Origin: Setophaga petechia
Lineage: Eukaryota > Chordata > Aves > Passeriformes > Parulidae
DNA length: 64,000 bases
Direction: 5' to 3'
NCBI GenBank assembly: GCA_024362935.1
Contig: JANCRA010000005.1
Coordinates: forward strand, 17,992,235 to 18,056,234
In this document: piece by piece, positions 27,101 to 39,100 of the stretch
Layout: every line of letters starts with the position of its first letter
How positions within the stretch are numbered: the first letter of the stretch is position 1
Translations under genes and position numbers: made by a program
Notes under the pieces: model-generated
What the model was told of the DNA's origin: nothing
Databases searched by the model: none
Seen by the model: only the letters and a program-made list of their open reading frames with translations

Positions 27101-30100
27101 AGAAACGTCTGAAATGGAACAAACCACATGGTTCAAAATTTTTAATTACAGTATAGCAAACCTGTCACCTGTTCAGATGAAGTTAAATTCTGGCCTAGGA
27201 ATATCTGTACAAAATATTGGAAAGTTAGTACATTGTGTCCCTGCTGCACCAGAATTGAAAAGACAATTATTATTCCTTCACAATCCATAAAATTGGCAAG
27301 CAGCACTTAGAAATAGACATAAAGACCATCTGAATACTCTAATGGTTTCAAGATTTTTAATTATTTAAAAGAAAACTAATTTTCTCTAACATTTGCTCTT
27401 TTCAGGTCATCATGATGTCATGTAGGAGCTAAGGGAAGTAGGGTGTTGTTGGAGTTTTTGGGGAAGGTGTGAGGAAATGAAAAGAAGACTTTACATTTAA
27501 GTGAAGATTTGTACTCAGCTAACTCTGCTGGTAGTGAACACTTGGTTAGAAAAATAAAACTTAAAAGTTTTATTTGTTTCAGAACTTCTGAAAACAAAAG
27601 TCCAGGTACACATGAGTCAGTTTCAATTTAGTGGAAAACCACTGAAATACACACTAAATTTCTAGAAAATATTTTCTTAAGTACAAACCCCAAAAACATG
27701 TATACAATTATTAAGTAATTATCTTTTATATAACAGCAATTTACAAAAGTTATCTTACCTTGACTGACATCCATGGCATACAGTTCTCTTAGTCCAAGGT
27801 CATTAAGAGATTTTGTCATATCAAGGGGTTCTTGAGACTGGTAACTCCTCAGTAGTAGAGTATGTGAAGGATCAAACTCACATTTGCTGCAGATAATTGA
27901 CATGAGTTCTTGAAGTGGTGAATGTGGACTAACTCTTACTACTGTTTTCTGTGTCTTCTTGTAGTTTATCACTACCCTTACTGTTTGCTAAAGAGAAGAA
28001 AAAATCCAATAAATACCAGCACAAATTCTGAAAGAAATGGCATTTTTACAACAGCCTCACAATAAGCACCAGAATTCCACTGATCGCCAACTTGACCAGT
28101 GCTGCGGGTTCAGAAACATTACATAAGAAACTAAGAACTGTTTTCCTATTCCCTTCCATGCAAGACAAGGACACATTTAGCAGACAGTTTCTCCCTTAGC
28201 AGCAGGGTATGTGCCCGGAGGGTTACACTGGGCAGCTGCAGAATCAGGTGATGCACCACAAGCGAGTGCCCGTGAACACGGGTGGAGGAGGAAAGTGGAA
28301 GGGCAGCAGAAGAGCCCTCCTGGCCCTCTGTAAGTGCTTTAGATAAATTAAAAGTCAGTATCCTTCTACACAACAACAAAAGGGGAAGGAAAATATTTTA
28401 GGCAACACCCAGAAATTAGTTAAGTACTTCTTAAATCTCCTGCCCTCTTCAGGGTATATTAAAAAAAAAAAAAGCCAAGAGAGAATAATATGTATTGAAG
28501 GAAATGAACATACAATCAGAAAGGTACATATATCACAGCATGACAGATGGTATAAGATGTTGATTTTCAGTTTGTTCAAGGACATCCTCAGCCACACTTC
28601 ATCTGCAGAATTTTTCAAAAGGCCAACGAAGCATGGGATTTCAAATAATATTGCATGATTTCCTTCTTTCAGCAGCAAAGATATTTGCTGCAACAAATTG
28701 AGATGTATTTTACCTAAGAGAAGCTTATCAAAAACAGACGAAAGCATTTCACAGAGTTTCAAGGTGAGAGGATGAAAGAAAACAGGGAACACTGAAACAA
28801 AAGGATGAGCTACCAGCTCAATTTGTTGAATACAGCAGTAATTCTAATTTCTCAATATGATTAATTTTAGTTCTCACCTCTGGTATAACTGGAGCAGGTT
28901 TCTTCTTATCCATTTGTTTTGCCTTTACAATCACCTTTTCTACTTCAAGCATTCCCACTGGTGTGTTGGGTTTGAATTTAATCTGGGTATTTTCTGCTGA
29001 TACCAACTCTATGGTATAACTTGATGGATTTAAATGATACTGTGCACAGAGAAAGATCAGCAAGTCCATCATGGGCTTCCTGTAAAAGACAAATGGAACT
29101 GTCACAACAGATGACAATTAAGCAGGCTATAACAAGATGTGCTGCTTAAACAAACATTTAATTCAAGTCATCCTTTCCCTTCCAAGACGAAGTAATTACT
29201 GCTAGACACCAACTTTAAATATCTTCAACTTTAAAAAACACAATTAAAAAAAAAAGCCAACCCCCAGAAAAGCCACTAAAAAGAAAATGAAAACCAGTTT
29301 GCACAAAAGTATGCCAAGAACTTGAACAGAGTGGGAACGTCTTGTTGTGTGACGCTTTTCCTGAGGTCAACTGGGACAAGTGGATTAGTTACCTTATTTG
29401 ACATTTAGTGGGAACTTCTAACAGTGGTGATAAATAGTTTGTTATTCATTAAAAACAGTTCTTTTGCAAAGCATGGCATTTTTATATCCATTTTGAGTTA
29501 CAAGGGACTTTATTTTCAGAAACTGTGTATCAGCCACTTGGAAGATGCAGGGGAAATGAAGTTTGAGAAAGTCACATTTTAAGCAGGTTGTGCATTAGGG
29601 ATTCCAGAATTATCTAGGTGCTTAATACCAACAGCAAAAAATAAGCCAAATGATAATATAGTAGGCAAATGCCATTTCTTGAGAAGATCTGTGTGATGTA
29701 AGATGTTCTTCCCTCAATGAAGAATGGCCAACAGAATTTGTCAGATGTAGTCAGTACCTGTATGTCCTTGTTCCCTCAGTGCTTAATGAACAACATGCAG
29801 AACAGCGTATTAAGATGGGCTGAGTATTTCCAGCTGCTACTGAAATAAATTTAATACAGTTGTACTATAAACAGAAATGTTATAGATGTTTAAATAGACC
29901 AAAAGTAAGGAGAATGTCCTAACTTTGCATGTTATGGAACTGAATTAGGTTATAGCACTATCATATCATTCCTCAATAATTTTTTTTTATTTGGGTAAGG
30001 ACAATTTCATTGCGACACCATCTGCATCTTTCAGTCACAACTAAGAACAAGGAAATCCGTCACCTGTTCTATCTCACAAGGACATTATGAAAATAAAAGT

Positions 30101-33100
30101 CTGAAGCAATCAAATGGTATGTTGAAAAAATGCTGAATGTCTCTGAGAAAATTAATACAGGGTTAGGCTGGTATGGCTTTATCAGAAATCTTAAATTCTA
30201 GATGTAATCTCATAACAGAGGCAAGTATTCTGGTAGCACAGCCAAATGTGGAAATAGCTTCTACAAAGAACCATCAGATGAAGCAGAATTCTAGATAACA
30301 AAGATCATGAATATATTTATTAAGCAGTAAGTTAAAGCAGACTTTTCATACAATACAGTTCTGTAAAAATAATTAAGAATGACTCAGTGTTAGAAGTTAT
30401 TGTGAACACTGAATTGTTCCCCTTTGATTTACCCTAGAATATCATTCCCGCTTCCCTTCATCCTAAAGGACAAATGTCCCATAAGCAAACTGTCTTCTGA
30501 TTTCTAGCAGCAGGGCTGGACTCTCTGGTGCATATGTTGCACTTCCAGAAGATAACTGTTTGAAAGCTCACAGATATTTCCTTTGTAGAGGAGAACTTCT
30601 GCCTGCTGAAGTGGCAGGAGAGCACTTGCCTCAGGAGACAAAGGCAGGAGGAACAATAAAATAAAAAACCCATACTCCCATGTGTGAAAAGGCAGTTATC
30701 AGATGGTCTGAAGAGGTATAGGACAAAGCAATATACTCCCATGCTTTCATCTAGATGATATATAACAGCCTGAAAATACCATGCAAAATGAAGAATAATA
30801 ACTGCTCCTCCCTTTTCACATTGCTAAACCAGAAAGTTTACTTCAATGCATCTCCTGTATATAGCACAACCTGCTTCAGTTACTAGACAGAAGGAGGGAA
30901 TACTTTATTTCTTGTACTTCTAATCCCTAATAAAACAAGTACATCCATCTCACAGTAAGAAGAAAAGGGCTGCAAACGCAAATCTCATCATTCCCCCATC
31001 TTACTGGGGGCAGAGCAGGGCAGGGCCAGGGAGGAGGGAGCCAGAGGAGAATGCAGACACTGCTTCTGTAGTGACCTTTCTGCTTGCCAGTGTATCCAAT
31101 AAGTTACCTGTTACCTTTTTTCTGGTGAATTTTTATACACTGACTGGCTTTCAAAGCTGCACTTCAGTTATTGGAGAGGAGTAAGAATATCAAAGATGAC
31201 CAGAGCAAGAACTGACAAGCAAGGACCCCAGAAAGCCATCCTACAGAAACGCACCACAGTGACAGGGACACACCCTCCAGCTAACCAGAGTCACAGTGAG
31301 TGACTGGTGAGTGAGAATGGTAAGTGAGAATCAGCTGCTAACAAACAACAGGGTAGTACAGGAGAACAGTGAGTCAGTCCAAATTTGCTCTCCAAAGGTA
31401 CTTCCAGAAACAACCTGCTTGACTGGAGGATGATGGATTTCTAAATCCCCTCCACTCCACTGCATGCAAGATATCTTCACCAGCAGCTTTAGAAAGACAT
31501 TCCTTCAGCAATAAAAAAAAAAAAACACAATAAGCTTTTCTTGTAACCATGTCCTCCAAAACTTGTAAAATTCTTTTTCCCTAAAGCCTTCAAGGATTAA
31601 AGGTGGAAGAATACATATATCACAGTACTTTAACAGCTTCCATAATTAATGTTTAGCAAAGCACCAAGAAGAGGCCATCAGCTACCTCAGAGTACATAGT
31701 CTGCTTGTCCTCCTTTATCTAACTCAGTAAAATATTTATTTGCAACTTAAATTCATCAAATTACTCTAGGTTTTCTGGAAATCTCAGAGCATAAATGTAT
31801 TTACGTATTCCAACTTCTACATAATCGGATTTTTATTTCACTAACACCTTGCTTTGTGCTACATAGCTCTTTCTACCCTCTATGCCAAAGCGGGGAGCAA
31901 ACCAACCCAACCTAATCTGATAAAGAAAAGTTTCTTCTAGGAGACAATGGAATTTGAGCACACAGATGTTAAAACTCACCATTTTGCTTTTTCTACTACG
32001 AGATTTAAAAGGTGTTCTCTCCTCAAGACCTTCAGAGCTGCTCACCTCCAATTATGAATGACAAAAGAAGCAAAGTAACAATTTTTCTGTTTACGTCATT
32101 TCTAGAGGGGTTATGCCTATTTGATCACGATAAATAACTCCAAAGCCAGAGCAAAGCTAGAAGAGATAGTTTGAAATAGACTTCACGGTGGACTGCAGGT
32201 CCTCCCTCACTCTGAGATGAGCCTAGAAGTGCTAATACTGGTTCTTATTAGCAAGATAGTCATGAAATCAATCACATACAGTATCTTGATTGAAAAATCC
32301 TGTAACTGTGGGATAATAAAACTGATTGGGAAATGAGTGCAATTCCTGATAAGCCTGTAAGGCCTGTCTTGAATACCGAGTAATTATACACAATGTAATC
32401 TGACCAGGTGAAAACAGATGCAACATTCCTTTCTAGCACTTCATTCTGAGTAAAGTATGAGAGAGGGCCCATGGTACACATCATTCATCACTGGAAAAAA
32501 GCAGCAAAAAGAACAAGCTCCTGACAGTGTACACATGGAGCCTCATGTCTAAGAAGGTTTAAAAACAGAGGAAGGCGTCATATTTACAGACTGAAATATT
32601 CCTTGCTATAAATGTGCTGAAAAAACCAGTATAAAGCATCAAGTACTCACTCACATTATTTCAGAAAGTTTCTTCTGAGAAATAAAATCTCACATTTAAG
32701 TTATCTTGAAAATCACAGTCAGGGGGAGGTGTAAAAAGACCCACTACAGCTCTGGGTGAACAAGCTGATATTTGATGTCTAAGCAACAACCTCATGAACT
32801 CCAGCAAATGACAGTGTGCAAACAGACTCAAGCCAGATTTCATCCCTCATTAAGAAGTAGGTATAAGCACACATTTACAGTACCTGGTTTGAATGAATAA
32901 CTAAGTCAGCCCGCTTGGTTTCTGTAGGAGAGACATGGGCTATACACTAACACAAGGACAAAATACAAATAGGTTGTCTTATTTCAGCTTAGGATAGCAA
33001 CAAACTGGTGTCTAAATTGCTGTGATCCATACACAGCCTTGCACAGGACTCTTCTTAGTAGAGCAACATTTTAGGTCCCAGGATTTATGATTTCAGCTCA

Positions 33101-36100
33101 CCAGTAAATGTGCAGGTCTTTCTGAACAGAAGGTGACTTAAGAGTTACATGCACAATCTATCCTACCAATTAACAGTCTGAAATAAGCATTTTAAACTAA
33201 AACCAGCCTAAGGAAAACATAATTGTAAAAAGAAATCCAAAGCTGTAGCTATAAATTCTTTTTGAAGCATTACAGATTTTGTCTGGAGTGATTACATGTT
33301 TTTTGATGACTGCTAGTAGTCTACACAGAGCTGAGCAAGTGCTGAACACATACCCAAATAGGATGAACAATCATGCATTTTGCCAAATGATTATAACCTG
33401 GATGAAGGTTGAAGTAAACTTGAGCAAAAATAATACTAAACAAAAATATCACTCCGTGTAACATACCTCCCATTCACTGTAGTGTACTTGATCACATCTC
33501 CTGGCAAGACCACTGATAATTCAATATCTTTATCAATTACATTCTCTTTCTGTTCCATGATGAGGTTGGTTGGCTCTGTGTTATCAAATGGAGAAACAGC
33601 AATGGATTTTGTTTCAGATGGAGGAGGTGGTGCCTTAGATTTTCTTCTGAAAAACAGATAAAAGTTAAAAATCAAGTATGCATTTATACATATGATTTCA
33701 AACTGACTAACAAGTCTCAAAGCAGTAAAAAACAACACTTCATTATTTTCTAAAGTAATATGTGCAATGAAGGGATAAGATATCTTAAATATACTATCAG
33801 CCGTGACAGAAGACAAAACAGGCTAAGGTATCCATCACAAAAAAAAAAAAAAAAAAAAAGCACCCAATAAACATCAAACCAAAAAGAATTCTTTATTGTA
33901 CCATGAAAGAATAAATTATTTGGCTGTTTTTTCCTCCCTTGAGTTACGCAAAAACCCTATTTGTACATTCTCCAAAGAGATTTACTGGATTAGTATAAAC
34001 AGAAATATTGCACTCTGCAGTATGAAGCCAATTGTACTACCAGTGTGCTTAATACAGGATAGATACTGGAGCAAGTAGTGACACTTTTCCTCCCCAAATG
34101 TTTATTTTGGTTATTAAAATTATTCAAATAAATCCTACCACTTCTGCAGTATTTAACTTCTATACAGTAATAAAATAACAGTATAACCAATTCTTCTGCA
34201 TTTTAATATTTCCTGACATTTCACTCATAATATGCTTTCACATAATCCTCTCACCTATGCTGATCTATTTTAATTTTCTCTATGCCCTTTCCCATGTCAA
34301 TGACCAGACAGTTTACATTTGAATACAAGGACTGATCACTAAATAAGCTGCACTTATTTCACTAAAAAAAGCAATAAAACAGCATAAAATTCTCTATATC
34401 TCTTAACATAGGTATGTTACAGCAGATTCTGAATGCAGGACCCTCATGTCCTAAAACATCTAGTCCAATATCTCCCTTTATTAAAATAACTCACCACAAT
34501 TAACCAATATATTCAGAAGGAAAAGATACTACTAATTAAGAATTTAACCATTAGAAACAAGACCAAGACATAGTCAAGACACATTACCTCATGAAAGATT
34601 TTGAATTTCTTGTAAACTTTCTTGAATGGAGCCACATTACCAGGAAGTTAAAATACATTTCAACATAATACACAAAGGCTCCAAAAATATGCTTATCATT
34701 TAGATGGTTCTGTACCAAAGTTTGTTTACTTTAAACCCAAGGAAATAAATTAACCCCTACAACTGTCCTACAGAATTAAAACAAAAAGAACCTAGCATAC
34801 AAGTAGAAACACACACCTTTCTTGAGAAAACGAAGTTTAAAGTCACTCACAATGAAGAGCAAACAAGGTCCAGAGCAGCATTGCAAAAAAGAACTGTAAC
34901 AAGGCTTCACATGACTGATCTGTTGCTGAAAGTGCTTAGAGTTTTGAACTTCAGAACTCTGTGCTGAATAATTAACTATTCACAGCCCCTCAGAGCTAAT
35001 CGGGAGTACTCACAACCTCCAAAACCACTGAATGGGGATCCACATTCAAAATGTATGCCTCCTCTCTCAATGACTAGAATTAGTTTGGTGCACTCTCTAT
35101 GCAATTCATGATGTACAACATGAGCTGAAAATTTGACTTTGGTCTCTACAGCAGCTTGTCTGGGCTGTTTCATGATTACATAAACATCGCAAAATGTATA
35201 AAGCAAACTCCTTTGCATTCCTCCTCAGTTTCTTTGGGGTTTTTTTGCAAGATTTTTAGCTTTCATGTAACTGCCTAATAGAAATTATTAGCAAGTGCAG
35301 AGCACCAATACAACTATTAGAAATAACTAAAATCCCACAAACATTAAACTTACCCCGTGACATTAATACCAAATAGCCCAACGTGATCTAGTACTGCTTG
35401 TCCTCCCTTCTTTACTCTTTCTTACATCTTTAACTTCAAATGACTGATAAAAGCTATTTATCACAGAGTTTACTCTTTGAAGAAGTGTCACAGAAAGTTT
35501 TCTTTTCAGATTCTAGGGGACTCTATTTTCTATTAAGTAGACAAATGCAATTTTATCACTGGAACTCTCTTATCACCAGAGTACTTAATGACACATAGCA
35601 ATAAATGTGGTTTATTCATATAGTGTCCAACTAAAACTGACCAAATACTGTTCTCAAAACATGTGTGCAACAGCTGAAGTTCCATGTATTTATAAAGAAC
35701 ACACACACACACACAGAGGCAGTCTAACAACACCGCTGAAGCCTCGCGTGCCCCACTGGAGAGCCATGTACCCCACCCATTTCTAGGAAATCTGAATGTG
35801 CTTTATGGTTACTAATGCTTACCTCTCCCACCCCACACAAAGGAGGAAAAATCCCAAGTGTACTTTCTCAGAAGTCAGGCCAAGTTTTTGGCAACCTCTT
35901 ATTAAACAACAGGGATTCCCAATGCTTTCATTTTCTGTTCCCAGATGCCATGTTTTTGTTTCTTCAGTTCTCACTATTTCTCTCATCTCTCCTTCTCAGT
36001 TTAAAGTATTTGCAATTGGTCTCATTGCTTTTTCATTATTTCAGCTTGTTTTTCTACCTTTTCAGGGGAGCAGCTGCCTGACAGTCAGGCTGGGCTGCAC

Positions 36101-39100
36101 TCCCAGCCCCAGAACTGGTGCTGGGCAGCAAGAACAATTCAGGAGACCATGATTAAATAAGCAGGTGATGGTGGAAATACACTTGTAGAGGTAGGTTTTA
36201 CAGACAAACCCTCCTCTCCCAACTCTGCAATTCAAGAAGCCAATAAAAGTAATTTTCTCACCAAGGCATCTTCCACACATCATTTTATCCCAATACCAAA
36301 ACTAACTCCAAGTCTATACCACCAATTCAAATCCTTCACCACTGCAAGTTTTCAGGATCAAACACTACCTGCTAGGAAAAGTCTAGAGACAACTGCAGCA
36401 TTACTATCTGATCTGCTCCTCATGGTCCAGCACATGGCTGAAGTTGTCAAGGCAAGTCACCCCCATATATTTCAGGCATAAGTATAGATGAAAAATACTT
36501 CAAAAATAAATTCTAGTCATCTTCACTAAATTAGTACCACAGACACACATTTCTATACAAAATTTGGGGTGCCACTAAGTGCCTCAAAAAGGTTATTTTA
36601 AGTTAGACATATGGTAGTACTCTAATATTTTCCCTTAACATTCAGCAGCCCAAATATTTGCTGTGCCAGGCCCAGAGCATCTATATAACATGACTACCAA
36701 CCTTGATACTGGGCTTTCATCTCAACATCAATATCACTGTTTGAGATACAATCTCTCTCTTTATTTCTACTACAAAAGCACCAGTTAGATGTTAAGATCA
36801 AAGTATGGATCAATGAGAGTCAAACAATGTCCATTCTTAGGTCATCCCTTCAAGCCAGGCTTATGATACATGTAGGATGATATAAAGGAAAAATATTTGC
36901 TGTATCTGCTCCAGAGAGAAATATGATCTCTCAGATTCTCAACTCATCCATTTAGTTATTTCTGGAAGAACAAGAGGTCATACTGTACAAATATTGAGTC
37001 TAGTAGGTGGCTCAATAGGTACCAAAAAAACCCCCAAGTTCAGAAACAAACTTTAATTTCAATTTCCAAGCAGTGGAACAAACATTAACAGTTTGTAAAT
37101 CTTTTTGTGGTAACAGGTTATTTTACAGGGCATATCTCTATACTAATTCCCAAGATTGAAAGGATACAAATATTGTAAAAAATACTGGTATTTTAAAAAT
37201 AATAGAGCAAAATAATATGGCATAAAATAAGGCACTGGGTATATAGCTCTGCCAACACAATAATTCATACTGCAACTGACATGGCAGTGGTAATGCTACG
37301 GGTGATGATAATACTAATATTACTAATTAAGTGATCTTTAAAGATTACCTCTACAGATTCACTCAGTGAGGTTCTAGCGAACATCTAACAAAACATCTGC
37401 AGATGTTCTCTTACTCATACCTTTATTCTGATATAAAGAAAGCAAAAAAAAGTGAAATGCATTTTCACTCTCTTTCAATAAATTAAGGACTGAGAAAAGG
37501 AGGCATCCCTGGAATCAGGATATGTTTTCAAAGATGTTGTGAAAGAAAAAGTTTCCCTAGTCAATGGCATGTGTGGATTTACTCCCTAGCTAGCCTCATT
37601 GCTCTCAAGATTTTTTTTTTTCAGTCTTATCCTAGAGAGAAATAAATCACAGGACTGGGATGGTAACCATGACAGTAAGGTGAAAGCTTAATGGAATCTC
37701 TGGATGTCTGGTTCACACTAAAAGCAAGAAAGCAGTAAATGAATCCTTCAGTTCCCTCCAGACTATTTGGAACAGACACTTGCCCCCTCTGATTATCTGT
37801 CCCCATGGCAGTGACAGTCTTGAAAACAGAAGCAACTGTATTTGAGCCATAATTCATTAAATGTTTTCTATCATTACAAGGAAAAAGAGGCAATTCTGAG
37901 ACAACATAAACACAAACTGTATTATGGGCATGTTGTTAATTGTGCCCCTTTTAGCATTAAAGGGGCACTAACTGGTATAAACATATAATTTTATTCATTA
38001 AACAAGAAATTTAAACTTTCCTAGAAAAAAAAATTAATTCATTGCCATTCAAAGCTGAATCACAACTAATATTACAATGATCTATTCACGCTCACTTAAA
38101 ACTTATGAAAGACCCAACTCCTGAGAACAGAAAGCTGCTGACAGTGTTGTCTTGTACCATCCAACAAAACACAGTTAGCTCCCCTCTAGGCATAAGAATC
38201 ACTTTGCTCTTAGGAAGAGAGCCAAAAGCTCAGAACTGTAGCAGGCAAGAGAGGGTAAAAGAAAAAAAAAAAAGAAAAAATACCTTCTCCTCTAAATTAG
38301 CTAATAAAGTTGTTTATTATTATTATTATTGAGGAATTAAAGAAATGTGTTCTGATACAAAAGTTTTGTTACAACACATTCTGTTGTGCCAAGAGAAGTA
38401 CTTCTTTTACTCCTGGGGAAAAAAAAAAACCACACCAAAACTAACAAATAAAATGAGGCGGAAAATTAGTTCCAATGACATTACTTCTAAAGAGGTTGAG
38501 ACTTAGACTCCTGAAGTAAATAGGGCAACACAAAATACAAGTACAAACCTGGCAAGTCCATGTGTTACACATCTCCATAGAAAGCAGATACTTAAATCTA
38601 TTTTTGCAACCTTTTCTCATAGTAAAAAATGCAAAAAAGTAACCTAGATTTGCTGCCAAAAGAAAGAACAAAAAATCTGAATGGCATTCAAAACTATTAA
38701 AACCTTGTATGCTCAGTTGATTCTTTATTATATTTACAGTTATGAAAACAGCCTGACAGAAAAGAAGGACAGCAGGGAAGAGAAAGCAGTAAATCTGTAA
38801 CAGTAATTGAGTAATATATAACTGGTTGAATAAACAGGAAAAGAAAACAAAGAGCAGCTTGATCTGAAAGGGGGAGCTTAACCTTTGATACACTAATAAA
38901 TCTAACAAATACTTAAAACTCAAGAAAAGGTATGCTACCTCCACTAAAAATAAACCCTCAAATCTTCATCAAGAACTGCTAAAAAGGTTGCTCAAACAGC
39001 TGTTTTTCTTCCATGACTAGAAGAAAGTTCAGTTAAGGGGTTTCAAATGAAACAAAACCTGAATCTGTCCCTCTGGTCGTTACCCCCAGCCATGACAGCA

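Noticed and set aside
28355..28792. 145-codon minus-strand frame in the intron within the Cobl domain
   Set aside because: It is highly hydrophobic and would break a perfectly matched exon-exon join. Chance from low stop density in A/T-rich sequence.
35350..35420. minus-strand open stretch ending GINVTG at a good GGG-GTAAGT donor, phase 2
   Set aside because: About 20 codons read well, but there is no ATG, an in-frame TAA precedes it, and no convincing acceptor lies upstream.
36062..36283. minus-strand frame with strong CTTG-GTGAGA donor
   Set aside because: At the phase required to join the common exon it creates a TGA at the junction; the other phases do not fit.
38441..38944. 167-codon minus-strand frame, hydrophobic
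   Set aside because: It is the longest frame apart from the real exon, but is Phe/Leu/Cys-rich in A-rich plus-strand sequence, with no splice context, no family match and no start support. It is best explained by composition.
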